This document shows, in pieces, positions 27,145 through 36,505 of a stretch of DNA of 64,000 nucleotides. This DNA comes from Pseudolysinimonas_A sp049651805 (GTDB lineage: Bacteria > Actinomycetota > Actinomycetes > Actinomycetales > Microbacteriaceae): the NCBI RefSeq assembly GCF_049651805.1, contig NZ_JBASCU010000042.1, forward strand, positions 15,412-79,411. Reading direction: 5' to 3'. The stretch's first letter is position 1. The number at the start of each line of letters is the position of its first letter. A program made the translations under genes and the position numbers. The notes beneath the pieces are model-generated. The model ran no database searches. It was given only the letters and a program-made list of their open reading frames with translations, and had not been told where the DNA came from.

Positions 27145-27699
27145 TCAGCGGGCGTCGGTGTCGCGGAGCAACTTGACGCGCAAGAGGGCGGCAACCGTGA
27201 TGGCGTCGGTGATCCCGCCGTCCAGACACATCTCAAGCGCTTCATCGAACGGCACCACACGGCGCACCAGCTGTTCTGTACCCTCTGGCTCGGGCTCGCC
27301 GACCGTGAGGCCGGTCGCGAGCCAGATGATCGCGAGCTCGTCGGTGACCGAATTTGACAGGTCGAGTCGCAGGATCTCACGCCAGTCGCGTGCTTCAAGT
27401 CCAGCCTCTTCACGGAGCTCACGCTGGATACCGAGTAGCGGGTCGATTGCCGGGTCGCCGCCACCCTGCGGCAGCTCCCAGGAGTAGCGATCCAACGGGT
27501 AGCGCCACTGGCCGATCAGGTGGACCCGGTCCTCGGCGTCGAGCGCGACCACGCCGAGCGCGACCGCCTTGAAGTGAACGGTGCCGTAGATGCCCGGGTT
27601 GCCGTCGGGCCCGAGCACATCGTGGTGGACGACCGTGATCCAGGGATTGTCGTATCGGACCTCGCTCGCGAGGGTACGCCAGGGATTCTGCACGGTCAC
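27145..27699 (-). CDS. Nudix hydrolase, ADP-ribose pyrophosphatase-like
   Basis: A 184-residue Nudix protein. The Nudix helix is IQRELREEAGLEA (near residue 92), with the catalytic REL-EE pattern, preceded by WELPQGGGDPAIDP. The Glu normally expected in the G-x5-E part is not evident. The N-terminal VRYDNPWITVVHHDVLGPDG and the VALDAEDRVHLIGQWRYP sequence resemble ADP-ribose pyrophosphatases. It probably hydrolyses a nucleoside diphosphate derivative. It converges with the toxin gene. Confidence 0.82.
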   Translation of the reverse strand: MTVQNPWRTLASEVRYDNPWITVVHHDVLGPDGNPGIYGTVHFKAVALGVVALDAEDRVHLIGQWRYPLDRYSWELPQGGGDPAIDPLLGIQRELREEAGLEARDWREILRLDLSNSVTDELAIIWLATGLTVGEPEPEGTEQLVRRVVPFDEALEMCLDGGITDAITVAALLRVKLLRDTDAR

Positions 27700-27780
27700 C
27701 TCTCCATCCTGCCCGTGGGAGGCAATCCTGCAGAATAGTTTCGAGATCGTCGCGTCCTACGCCTCAGACTCCATCCGTCG

Positions 27781-30700
27781 TCAGGCGAGCGCCTTGCGGA
27801 TGCGTTGCACCGACACCGGGCCGGCGGCCCCGAGGTGCTGCGCGAAGAGCGAGAGCCGCAACTCTTCGAGCATCCAGCGCACCTCGGCGAGCCGGGCTGG
27901 GGTGTCGGGTGTGAGCGGCAGGGAACCGCCGGCGTCGAGGTAGAGCGTCGTCGCCTGCTCGACCTCGGTCTGCCACGCGCGGTCGCGGCCGGGGTTGTCG
28001 GCGAGCCGGGCGATGCGGTGCAGCAGTCCGGCGAGATACACCGGCATGCGGCGCAGGCGCGCGAGACCGGCGAGACCGGCGAACCCGGGATGCACGAGCG
28101 CGGCGAGCTGGCCGCGGGTGTCGCTGAGTGGCCCGATGAAGGCGAGAGAGGATGCCGCCGAGATCGCCCGATCGACCTCGCGCGCCGCGGTGAGCACCTT
28201 CGCGATCAGCGCCACGGTGTCGAACAGGGCGTCGACGAGTCCTGCCGAGACCTCGGCGCGCAGGGCGTCGAAGGCGGCCTGGTCGCGTGGCGAGCGGTTA
28301 TCGACCGCGGCGGCGAGGGTGGCGAGCAGTGCGTCGTCCCACAGCGCGGCTGTCGAGGGGTAGGGGCTCGCGGCGAGGGCGAGCTTCTCGGCCGCCGTCA
28401 GGTGATCGCGCACGTAGCTGACGGGGCTCGGCACGGTGAGGGCGAGAAGCCGCAGCACGCCGCGCGAGTGGGCCACCTTCGCGTCGTCGTCCGTGGCGAA
28501 CACCTTCACCGCGACGCTCGCGCCCTGGTCGATCAGAGCCGGGTAGCCGCGCACGCCTCCGGCCTCCACGATTTCGGGGAGGGTGCCGACATCCCAAACC
28601 GTGAGACCGGCGCGTTCGAGTTCGCGGCCCGGAGTGGCCCGCGCGGTCACGGCGGCGACCGTCGCGCGGGTCTTCTCGGCGAAGCGGTCGCGCAGGTCGC
28701 TCAACGACTTCGAGGTACCGAGGCGCTTGCCGCTGCGATCGACCGCCGCATACGTCATCCGCAGGTTCGCCGGCACCCGGTCGAGCTCGAAAGCAGCGGG
28801 ATCGAGCACCGTGTGCGTGGCGGCGCGGATTGCGGCGGAGAGCGCGGGCAACAGCGGCTCGTCGGGATTCAGGGTGGGGAGCAGACGCCGCGCCCAGTCG
28901 GCGGCCGGAACAACGTTCTTGCGGATCGCCTTCGGCAGCGCCTTCAGCAGCGCGGTGACCAGCTCTTCGCGAAGGCCCGGCACGAGCCACTCGAACGGGG
29001 CGCCGTCGACGGTGGCGAGGCGTTCCACGGGCAGCTCGACGGTGACGCCGTCCTCGGGGTGGCCCGGCTCGAAGCGGTAGCGCAACGTGAAGTCGCCGAG
29101 GTGGTCGGGGAAGGCGGCGGGATCGAGTGCGTCGTCGTCTTCGTCGAGGAGATCGGCGCGGGTCATCGTCAACAGCGCGGGATCGCTGACGCGGGCATCC
29201 TTCCACCAGCGCTCGAACGCGCGCACATCGGTGATCTCACGCGGGATGCGGGCGTCGTAGAACTCGATCACCGCTTCGTCGTCGACCAGGATGTCGCGGC
29301 GGCGGGTGCGCTCCTCGACTTCCGCGAGCTCGGCCCGCAGCGCCCGGTTGGCGCGGTCGAAGTCGTAGAGCCCGTTGCCGCGGATCACGAACGGCCAGTC
29401 GCCCTCGATCAACGCGTGCCGCAGGAACAGTTCGCGCGCCTCGACCGGATCGATGCGGCCGAGCTGCACCGTGCGACGCGCGACGATCGGCAGCCCGAAC
29501 AGCGTCACCCGCTCGAACGCAACGGCAGATCCCTGCTTCTTCGCCCAGTGCGGCTCGGAGTACGACCGCTTCGCGAGGTCGCCCGCGAGCTTCTCAGCCC
29601 AGGCGGGATCGATCGCCGCGACAGTGCGGGCGAACAGCCGGCTGGTCTCGACAAGTTCCGCGGCCATCACGAACTCGGGGTTCTTCTTCGCGAGCGCCGA
29701 CCCGGGGAAGATCTGGAACCGCTGCCCCCGAGCCCCGAGGTAGTCGCGCTGCCCCTTCTCCCCAGGAGATCGGCGATCGCGCATCCCGAGGCGGCTGAGG
29801 AGGCCGGCGAGCATCGAGCGATGGATGCTGTCGGCGTCTGTCGACGGGTCGCCGGGCGTCAGCCCGAGCGGCTTCGCGGCCCGCACGATCTGGCGATACA
29901 GGTCGTGCCACTCCCGCACCCGCAGGTAGTTGAGGTACTCGGCCTTGCACATGCGCCGGAACGCGCTGCTCGACCGCTCCTTCTGCTCCTTCTCCAGATG
30001 GTTCCAGAGGTTGAGCAGCGTCACGAAGTCACTCGTCGGATCCACGAAGCGGGCGTGCTGCTGGTCGGCCTGCGCGCGCTTCTCGAGGGGGCGCTCGCGC
30101 GGGTCCTGGATGCTCAGCCCCGCGACGATCGCCGCCACCTCGCGCACCACCCCGTGCTGCTTCGCCTCGACCAGCATCCGCGCGAACCGCACATCCACCG
30201 GCAGCTGCGTCAGCATCCGCCCGGTCTTCGACAGCCGCCCGCCGTCGGTCGCACCGAGTTCGGCGAGCAGGTCGAGACCGTCGCGCACGCCGCGCTTGTC
30301 GGGCGGCTGCAGGAACGGGAAGGCGAGGATGTCGCCGAGACCGAGCGCCATCATCTGCAGGATGACGGCGGCGAGGTCGGTGCGCAGGATCTCGGGGTCG
30401 GTGTACTCGGGCCGCTTCGCGTAGTCGTCTTCGGCGTACAGCCGGATCGCGATGCCGTCGCTCGTGCGGCCCGCGCGCCCCGAGCGCTGGTTCGCGGAGG
30501 CCTGGCTGATCGCCTCGATCGGCAGCCGCTGCACCTTGGAGCGCGGGCTGTACCGCGAGATGCGGGCGGTGCCGGCATCCACCACGTACTTGATGCCCGG
30601 CACCGTGAGGCTCGTCTCGGCGACGTTGGTGGCCAGCACGACGCGACGACGGATGCCGGGGGCGCGCTTGGTGTCGAACACGCGGTGCTGCTCGGCGCTG

Positions 30701-31515
30701 CTGAGGCGGCCGTAGAGCGGCACGACCTCGGTGTGCGGGCGGCTGCTCAACGCATCCTGAGCGTCGCGGATCTCGGCCTCACCCGACAGGAACACGAGCA
30801 CGTCGCCCTCGGGCTCCCGCGCCAGTTCGTCGAGGGCGGCCGCGATGCCCTGGAGGTAGTCGAGATCTTCGACCGGCTCGCCCTCTTCGTCGTCCATGCG
30901 TTCGGACACGAGCGGGCGGTAGCGGATCTCGACGGGGTAGGTGCGGCCGCTCACCTCGACGATCGGGGCGGGGGTGCCGTCGGCGGCGGCGAAGTGGCGG
31001 GCGAACGACTCGGGGTCGATCGTCGCGGAGGTGACGATCACCTTGAGGTCGGGGCGGAGGGGGAGGAGCTGGGCGAGGTAGCCGAGCAGGAAGTCGATCG
31101 TCAGCGACCGCTCGTGGGCCTCGTCGATGATGATCGTGTCGTAGCGCCTGAGGTCGCGGTCGCGCTGCAGCTCGGCGAGCAGCACCCCGTCGGTCATCAG
31201 CTTCACGCGGGTGTCGCGGGCCGACCGGTCGTCGAAGCGCACCTGATAGCCGACGATGCCGCCGAGCTCGACTCCGAGTTCGGATGCGATGCGCTCGGCC
31301 ACCGACCGGGCGGCGATGCGCCGCGGCTGGGTGTGGCCGATCTTTTCGCGCCCGAGCTCGAGGCAGATCTTGGGCAACTGGGTGGTCTTGCCCGAGCCGG
31401 TCTCGCCCGCGACGATCACCACCTGGTTCGCCGCGATGACGTGCGCGATCTCGTCCCGCACCTGGCTGACGGGCAGCTCGGGCGGGTAGGTGATCGCAAG
31501 GGCGGCGGGAGACAT
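27781..31515 (-). CDS. hrpA: ATP-dependent RNA helicase HrpA
   Basis: A 1244-residue DEAH helicase of typical HrpA length. Walker A GETGSGKT is at residues 37-44 and DEAH (IIIDEAHERS) near 132. SAT (VTSATIDPE) lies near 163 and the motif VI region QRSGRAGRTSDGIAIRLY near 345. These are followed by the winged-helix, HA2 and OB regions and a long C-terminal DUF3418-type part. It unwinds RNA; a role in collided-ribosome rescue is known for the family. The start is ATG 31515. A long open frame on the other strand is a codon-bias shadow. Confidence 0.94.
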   Translation of the reverse strand: MSPAALAITYPPELPVSQVRDEIAHVIAANQVVIVAGETGSGKTTQLPKICLELGREKIGHTQPRRIAARSVAERIASELGVELGGIVGYQVRFDDRSARDTRVKLMTDGVLLAELQRDRDLRRYDTIIIDEAHERSLTIDFLLGYLAQLLPLRPDLKVIVTSATIDPESFARHFAAADGTPAPIVEVSGRTYPVEIRYRPLVSERMDDEEGEPVEDLDYLQGIAAALDELAREPEGDVLVFLSGEAEIRDAQDALSSRPHTEVVPLYGRLSSAEQHRVFDTKRAPGIRRRVVLATNVAETSLTVPGIKYVVDAGTARISRYSPRSKVQRLPIEAISQASANQRSGRAGRTSDGIAIRLYAEDDYAKRPEYTDPEILRTDLAAVILQMMALGLGDILAFPFLQPPDKRGVRDGLDLLAELGATDGGRLSKTGRMLTQLPVDVRFARMLVEAKQHGVVREVAAIVAGLSIQDPRERPLEKRAQADQQHARFVDPTSDFVTLLNLWNHLEKEQKERSSSAFRRMCKAEYLNYLRVREWHDLYRQIVRAAKPLGLTPGDPSTDADSIHRSMLAGLLSRLGMRDRRSPGEKGQRDYLGARGQRFQIFPGSALAKKNPEFVMAAELVETSRLFARTVAAIDPAWAEKLAGDLAKRSYSEPHWAKKQGSAVAFERVTLFGLPIVARRTVQLGRIDPVEARELFLRHALIEGDWPFVIRGNGLYDFDRANRALRAELAEVEERTRRRDILVDDEAVIEFYDARIPREITDVRAFERWWKDARVSDPALLTMTRADLLDEDDDALDPAAFPDHLGDFTLRYRFEPGHPEDGVTVELPVERLATVDGAPFEWLVPGLREELVTALLKALPKAIRKNVVPAADWARRLLPTLNPDEPLLPALSAAIRAATHTVLDPAAFELDRVPANLRMTYAAVDRSGKRLGTSKSLSDLRDRFAEKTRATVAAVTARATPGRELERAGLTVWDVGTLPEIVEAGGVRGYPALIDQGASVAVKVFATDDDAKVAHSRGVLRLLALTVPSPVSYVRDHLTAAEKLALAASPYPSTAALWDDALLATLAAAVDNRSPRDQAAFDALRAEVSAGLVDALFDTVALIAKVLTAAREVDRAISAASSLAFIGPLSDTRGQLAALVHPGFAGLAGLARLRRMPVYLAGLLHRIARLADNPGRDRAWQTEVEQATTLYLDAGGSLPLTPDTPARLAEVRWMLEELRLSLFAQHLGAAGPVSVQRIRKALA

Positions 31516-31549
31516 GAGCCGTTCAGCTTATGGCTCCCGCCGCCGGTGA

Positions 31550-32527
31550 TCAGCCCGTGGTGACGAGTTCTTGCTCCAGTCGGGCGTAGCTGGCCTCCAT
31601 GCCGTCGGTCATGCCGGTGGCGAGGATGGCGTCGCGCTGAACAGCGTCGGCGTACGTGATGTAGAGGGTCAGCAGCGTCACGCCGTCCTCTTCGGCGAAG
31701 GACAGGTCGTTCGTCGTCGCCGGGAAGTCGGCGCCGGTCATCCGCTCGGTGGTGACGATGCGGCGTTCCGGCTCGAACACGAGGGTTTCGCCGTCGAAAC
31801 CGAAGCCTTCGCCGCCATCGATGGGCTCCCAGAAGTAGCGGTAGGCACCGCCCGGCCTGTTGTCGACCTCGCAGACGGTCAGCTTCCAGCCGTCGGGGCC
31901 GAGCAGCCAGCGCTTCATCAGCTCCGGCTCGGTGTGGGCCCGCCAGATGAGGTGCAGCGGCGCCTCGAACGCCCGCGTGATGCGCACGTGCTGGTCGTCG
32001 AGCACCTCGACCTGCGTGCCCTTGCCGAGCGCGTAGTCGCGCAGGTCGGCGAGCACGACGTCGAGCTGCGACAGCGCTTCGCGGAACCCTTCGACCATGC
32101 CCATCGCGACGAGCTTCTCGAGATCGGCGGTGCTGTCGAAGCGAGAGACGACCTTGAGTCGCGATCCGCCGTCGGTCTCCTCGAAGCTCATCGTCGTGCG
32201 GTTGGTCGGCATGCCAGCGTCGATCTTCCCGTCGGCATCGGTGAAGCTGTCGACGACCTCGATCGAGTGCGGGGCGTCGACCGTGGTGAACGTCCACGCG
32301 GCGTGGTGGTTCTCGCCGTCGGGGCCGGTCATCCGGTATCGCGCCGAGCCGCCGGGCCGGAGGTCGTACTCGCCGAACGTCGCCGGGTATCCGGGTGGGC
32401 CCCAAAAGCGCTCGAGGCGACGCGGGTCAGCGAAGGCGTTCCAGAGCCGGCTGGCCGACACGGGGAATTCGGCTTCGACGGTCAGAGTCAGGGCCTCGGG
32501 GTCGGTGGTGACGTTGGTCACGGGCAT
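31550..32527 (-). CDS. Tandem SRPBCC (AHSA1-type) protein
   Basis: A 325-residue protein with two AHSA1-like START-fold halves. The first (about 10-160) contains VSASRLWNAFADPRRLERFWG. The second (about 175-320) contains APLHLIWRAHTEPELMKRWLLGPDGW. Each has the DPxxLxRFWGP-type signature and hydrophobic cavity pattern. Single-domain versions are more usual. It follows an ArsR regulator gene by 43 bases, a common pairing of unknown purpose. GAAGAAGGA precedes the ATG. The ligand is not known. Confidence 0.85.
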   Translation of the reverse strand: MPVTNVTTDPEALTLTVEAEFPVSASRLWNAFADPRRLERFWGPPGYPATFGEYDLRPGGSARYRMTGPDGENHHAAWTFTTVDAPHSIEVVDSFTDADGKIDAGMPTNRTTMSFEETDGGSRLKVVSRFDSTADLEKLVAMGMVEGFREALSQLDVVLADLRDYALGKGTQVEVLDDQHVRITRAFEAPLHLIWRAHTEPELMKRWLLGPDGWKLTVCEVDNRPGGAYRYFWEPIDGGEGFGFDGETLVFEPERRIVTTERMTGADFPATTNDLSFAEEDGVTLLTLYITYADAVQRDAILATGMTDGMEASYARLEQELVTTG

Positions 32528-32570
32528 GACTTCATCCTTCTTCTCGGTAGTGGTGGTCAGTCGCGGTGGG

Positions 32571-32909
32571 TCAGTCGTCGTCGGCGAGAACGGCGTCGAG
32601 CCGGTCGATGCGCCCGCGCCAGAGTTCGGCGTAGCCGTCGAGCAGGGTGCGGGCGCGAGCGATGGTGGTCGCGTCGGCGCGCACGATGCGCTCGCGGCCG
32701 CGGGCCTCCTTCGTCACCAGTCCGGCTCCTTCTAGAACGGCGACGTGCTTCTGTACGGCGGCGAACGACATCGCGTATGCACCCGCGAGTTCGCTGACGG
32801 ATGCCTCGCCGACAAGGGTGCGCCGCACGATGTCTCGCCGCGTCGCATCGGCGAGGGCGTGGAAGATGCGGTCGACCTCGGCGTCGCTCAACTCAATATC
32901 TACAACCAT
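32571..32909 (-). CDS. ArsR-family winged-helix regulator
   Basis: A 112-residue regulator starting at ATG 32909. The winged helix includes IFHALADATRRDIVRRTL and the recognition region SVSELAGAYAMSFAAVQKHVAVLEGAG. No metal-binding CxC is visible, as is usual for the SRPBCC-linked branch. A TTG start at 32930 would add seven residues. Its promoter-proximal palindrome covers the start codon, suggesting autorepression. It is the first gene of a two-gene operon with the tandem SRPBCC protein. Confidence 0.87.
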   Translation of the reverse strand: MVVDIELSDAEVDRIFHALADATRRDIVRRTLVGEASVSELAGAYAMSFAAVQKHVAVLEGAGLVTKEARGRERIVRADATTIARARTLLDGYAELWRGRIDRLDAVLADDD

Positions 32910-32918
32910 TTGGTTGTA
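32901..32918. promoter_or_regulatory. Palindromic operator over the ArsR-type gene start
   Basis: TACAACCAT and TTGGTTGTA form an 18-bp palindrome with one central mismatch. It includes the start codon (CAT on this strand, 32907-32909). The position is ideal for self-repression by the adjacent ArsR-type protein. Confidence 0.6.
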
Positions 32919-32976
32919 CGTTAGCCGCAAGATCCCGCGGTGTCAACCCTGGGCGGGACGCCTACCCTGGAACACC

Positions 32977-33819
32977 ATGACCGCGACGCCACACCTGATC
33001 ACCGCCCACGACCTCAACGGGGTGCTCGGTGCCGTCAGCATCCTCGACGTGCGGTGGCGGCTCGACCAGCCGGATGGGCGCCCTGACTACCTCGCCGGCC
33101 ACATCCCGGGCGCCGTCTACGTCGACCTCGACACCGAGCTCGCCGACCACTCCCGCCCCGCCACCGAGGGTCGGCATCCGTTGCCCCCGGCCGGTGTTCT
33201 GCAGACCGCCGCTCGACGGTGGGGCCTGCGCAACGATCGCACTGTCGTCGTCTACGACGACCTCGGCAGCATGTCGGCCGCTCGAGCCTGGTGGATGCTG
33301 CGCGACGGCGGGCTCGACGACGTGCGCGTTCTCGACGGCGGGCTCGGGGCGTGGCGCGCGGAGGGCTACCCGCTCGAGACGGGCGAGGTCGTGCCGCGCC
33401 CGGGCGACGTGCGGCTGCGACGCGGCGTCATGCCCGTGATCGGCATCGACGACGCCGCCCGTTTCCCCGACCTCGGCACCCTCTTCGACGCGCGGGCCGC
33501 CGAACGGTACCGCGGCGAACAGGAGCCCGTCGATCCCCGGGCGGGCCACATCCCCGGAGCGGTGAGTGCGCCATCCGCCGCGAATCTCGACGCCGACGGG
33601 CGCTTCCTGCCGGCCGAGCAGCTGCGGGCGCGGTTCCTCGGGCTGGGTGCCGACCCCGGGGCTCCGGTGGCGACCTACTGCGGCTCCGGCGTGGTGGCGG
33701 CCCACCAGGTGCTCGCCCTCACGCTCGCGGGCTTCGAGCCGGCTCTGTACCCGGGCTCGTGGAGCCAGTGGTCGCAACATCCCGACCGTCCCGCGGCGAC
33801 CGGACCCAGCCCGCGCTGA
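32977..33819 (+). CDS. Rhodanese-type sulfurtransferase (thiosulfate/mercaptopyruvate)
   Basis: A 280-residue double-rhodanese protein. The inactive N-terminal domain has ILDVRWRLDQPDGRPDYLAG, GHIPGAVYVDLDTELADH and VVVYDDLGSMSAARAWWMLR. The C-terminal domain has the catalytic Cys235 in ATYCGSGVVA. The loop CGSGV differs from the CGxGxx of some mercaptopyruvate enzymes, so the donor is uncertain. TACCCT at 32963-32968 lies 8 bases before the ATG, suggesting a leaderless transcript. It is divergent from the ArsR gene. A second such enzyme lies at 37097. Confidence 0.88.
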   Translation: MTATPHLITAHDLNGVLGAVSILDVRWRLDQPDGRPDYLAGHIPGAVYVDLDTELADHSRPATEGRHPLPPAGVLQTAARRWGLRNDRTVVVYDDLGSMSAARAWWMLRDGGLDDVRVLDGGLGAWRAEGYPLETGEVVPRPGDVRLRRGVMPVIGIDDAARFPDLGTLFDARAAERYRGEQEPVDPRAGHIPGAVSAPSAANLDADGRFLPAEQLRARFLGLGADPGAPVATYCGSGVVAAHQVLALTLAGFEPALYPGSWSQWSQHPDRPAATGPSPR

Positions 33820-33843
33820 GGCGTCGGTGGCAGGATGGGAGGG

Positions 33844-34680
33844 ATGACTACGACGATCCCCACCCTGAAACTCAATGACGGCCACGACATCCCTCAGCTC
33901 GGATTCGGAGTATTCAAGGTCGATCCCGACGAGACCGAGCGCATCGTCTCCGACGCCCTCGCAGCCGGCTACCGGCACATCGACACCGCGGCGGTCTACG
34001 GCAATGAGGTCGGCGTGGGTCGCGCGATCGCGGCATCGGGCGTTCCGCGCGAAGAGCTGTTCATCACCACGAAGCTGTGGAACTCCGATCAGGGCACCCA
34101 GTCGGCGTTCGACGCGATCGACCTCAGTCTCGACAAGCTCGGGCTCGACAGCGTCAACCTCTACCTGATCCACTGGCCGCGCCCGGATCTCGACCGATAC
34201 CTCGAGACGTGGTTGGCGATGGAGCAGATCCGGGATGACGGCAAGGCGACGAGCATCGGCGTCTCGAACTTCCACATTCCGCACCTCGACACGATCATCG
34301 CCGGGTCGTCGACCGTTCCCGCGGTCGACCAACTCGAACTGCACCCGACATTCCAGCAGCGCGAACTGCGCGCGTTCGGCGCTGAACACGGCATCGCGAT
34401 CGAGTCGTGGGGTCCGCTGGGGCAGGGCAAGTACGACCTGCTCGGGATGCCCGCGATCACCCGGATCGCTGCGGCGCATGGGGTGACCCCGGCCCAGGTG
34501 GTCATCCGCTGGCACCTGCAGAGCGGCATCATCGTGTTCCCGAAGTCGAACTCGGCCGAGCGGATGCGGGAGAACTTCGACGTCTTCGGCTTCGAGTTGA
34601 CCGCGGATGAGCTGGCGGCGATCGACGCGCTCGACGCGGGCAACCGTGTGGGATCGAACCCCGAGACGGCGACGTTCTAG
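33844..34680 (+). CDS. Aldo/keto reductase
   Basis: A 278-residue NADPH-dependent aldo/keto reductase. The catalytic tetrad is visible: Asp in HIDTAAVYGNE, Tyr in AAVYGN, Lys in TTKLWN and His in LIHWPRP. The C-terminal cofactor region FPKSNSAERMRENFDVF is typical. The family reduces sugars, ketones or methylglyoxal-like aldehydes, and 2,5-diketogluconate reductases are close relatives. ATG 33844 is chosen because MTTTIPTLKLNDG is the usual beginning; ATG 33835 would add three residues. Confidence 0.9.
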   Translation: MTTTIPTLKLNDGHDIPQLGFGVFKVDPDETERIVSDALAAGYRHIDTAAVYGNEVGVGRAIAASGVPREELFITTKLWNSDQGTQSAFDAIDLSLDKLGLDSVNLYLIHWPRPDLDRYLETWLAMEQIRDDGKATSIGVSNFHIPHLDTIIAGSSTVPAVDQLELHPTFQQRELRAFGAEHGIAIESWGPLGQGKYDLLGMPAITRIAAAHGVTPAQVVIRWHLQSGIIVFPKSNSAERMRENFDVFGFELTADELAAIDALDAGNRVGSNPETATF

Positions 34681-34684
34681 AGCG

Positions 34685-36505
34685 ATGACCGGCAGCAGGC
34701 TCGCCGACTCGACGAGCCCGTACCTGCGCTCGCACGCCGGCAACCCGGTCGACTGGTGGCCGTGGAGCGAGGAGGCCTTCGCCGAGGCCGCGCGGCGCGA
34801 TGTGCCGGTGCTCATCTCGATCGGCTACGCGACCTGCCACTGGTGTCACGTGATGGCGCGCGAGAGCTTCTCCGACCCCGAGGTGGCGGCCCAGCTGGCG
34901 GCCGGATTCGTCGCCATCAAGGTCGATCGCGAGGAGCATCCCGATGTGGATGCCGCCTATCTCGCGGCGGCGAGCGCGTTCACCCCGTCGCTCGGCTGGC
35001 CGCTCACGGTGTTCACCACCCCGGCGGGCGCGGCCTTCTACGCCGGCACCTACTTTCCGCCGCGACCCGTGCAGGGTATGCCGGCCTTTCGTGAGGTGCT
35101 CGACGCGATCACCGACGCGTGGACGCAGCGCCGCGACGACGTCGAGCAGACGGCGACCGCCCTGGTCGCGGCGCTGACCGCCGACCGCCCCGTCACCGAG
35201 CTCGACGGCCTGCCACCCGCCGCCCTCGACGACGCCGTCGGCGGCCTCCTGGCGGCGGAAGACCGGGAGTTCGGCGGATTCGGTACAGCGCCCAAGTTTC
35301 CGACGACGCCAGCGCTCGCCTTTCTGCTCGAGCATGGCGGTGAGCCGGCCCGAGCGCTCGCGGAACGCACGCTGGCACGCATGGCGGCATCCCCGCTGCG
35401 CGACGCGGTCGAGGGCGGCTTCTTCCGGTATGCCGTGCATCGCGACTGGAGCGAGCCGCACTACGAACGGATGCTGACCGACAACGCCCAGTTGTTGGCG
35501 TGCTACGCCGCGGTGGGCGACGAAGCGACGGCAACCGGCATCGCGGAGTTCCTGCTCGGCGTGCTGCGGTTGCCGGGCGGCTTCGCGTCGGGGCAGGACA
35601 GCGAGAGCGAGATCGACGGGGTGCGCGACGAGGGCGGCTACTACGCACTCGACGCCGCGGCCCGCAGCACCCAGCCGCCGCCCCCGCTCGACGCCAAGGT
35701 GCTGACCGGGCTCAACGGGCTGGCGATCGGCGCGCTGGCCGACGCCGGGGTACGGTTCGGGAACCGCGAGTGGATCGCCGCGGCGCGCGAGGTCGCGGAT
35801 GCCGTGCTGGCCGTGCACGGGTCCGTTGCGCCGCTGCGCCGGGCATCGCTCGACGGCCGGGTGTCGGATGCGGTGGCGACTCTCGAGGACTACGGCGGGT
35901 TCGCCGGGGGGCTCGCGCGACTGGCCCTCGCCGCCGGGGAACCGCGCTACGCCACGGTGGCTCGAGACCTGATCGAGTCGTGCGTGGATGGCGACCACAT
36001 CGCGGCACCGTCGGGGGCAGACCCGGTACTGGCGGCGCGCGGCCTCGCTCTGCCCCCGGAGATCTCCGACGGGGCGACACCGTCGGGGCGCGCGCTGCTC
36101 GCCGATGCGGCCCTGCTGCTCGCGGCGCTCAGCGGCGACGACGCCCATCGGCGGATCGCGGAACGGGCGATCGCGCCCGCGCTCGCGTCGGCATCCGCGC
36201 AGCCGCTGTCGTTCGGTGGTGCGCTCAGCGTCGCGGTGCGCCTGGGTCGTGCGGTCGCCCAGCTCGTCGTTGTCGGGCCCGGAGACACGGCGCTCGCCGA
36301 CGTGGCGCGAGGCTGGGGCGGGCCGACCCGCGTGCTCGCGATCGTCACCGACGAGCAGGCGGCAACCTTCGCGGCGGAGGGCTTCGGGCTCTTCGATGCG
36401 CGGACGAGCCGTGAGGGCCTCGACACCGCGTACCTCTGCGAACACTTCGTCTGCGACCTGCCGCTCACCGACGCGGCCGCGCTCGCGGATAGGCTCGCTT
36501 CATGA
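34685..36505 (+). CDS. DUF255 thioredoxin-fold protein (YyaL/SPATA20 type)
   Basis: A 606-residue protein. The N-terminal DUF255 thioredoxin-like domain (about 1-160) carries Cys51-His-Trp-Cys54 in GYATCHWCHVMARESF, plus LTVFTTPAGAAFYAGTYFPP. The rest is an alpha/alpha toroid like cellobiose epimerases (GGFFRYAVHRDWSEPHYERML, LTGLNGLAIGALADAG). The role is unknown in bacteria. It starts at ATG 34685, five bases after the aldo/keto reductase stop, and overlaps the next gene by ATGA. It is somewhat shorter than many homologues. Confidence 0.88.
   Translation: MTGSRLADSTSPYLRSHAGNPVDWWPWSEEAFAEAARRDVPVLISIGYATCHWCHVMARESFSDPEVAAQLAAGFVAIKVDREEHPDVDAAYLAAASAFTPSLGWPLTVFTTPAGAAFYAGTYFPPRPVQGMPAFREVLDAITDAWTQRRDDVEQTATALVAALTADRPVTELDGLPPAALDDAVGGLLAAEDREFGGFGTAPKFPTTPALAFLLEHGGEPARALAERTLARMAASPLRDAVEGGFFRYAVHRDWSEPHYERMLTDNAQLLACYAAVGDEATATGIAEFLLGVLRLPGGFASGQDSESEIDGVRDEGGYYALDAAARSTQPPPPLDAKVLTGLNGLAIGALADAGVRFGNREWIAAAREVADAVLAVHGSVAPLRRASLDGRVSDAVATLEDYGGFAGGLARLALAAGEPRYATVARDLIESCVDGDHIAAPSGADPVLAARGLALPPEISDGATPSGRALLADAALLLAALSGDDAHRRIAERAIAPALASASAQPLSFGGALSVAVRLGRAVAQLVVVGPGDTALADVARGWGGPTRVLAIVTDEQAATFAAEGFGLFDARTSREGLDTAYLCEHFVCDLPLTDAAALADRLAS

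Noticed and set aside
27805..31563. 1252-residue open frame opposite hrpA
   Set aside because: It mirrors the full hrpA gene, is Arg/Gly/His-rich without any domain, and arises from high-GC codon bias.
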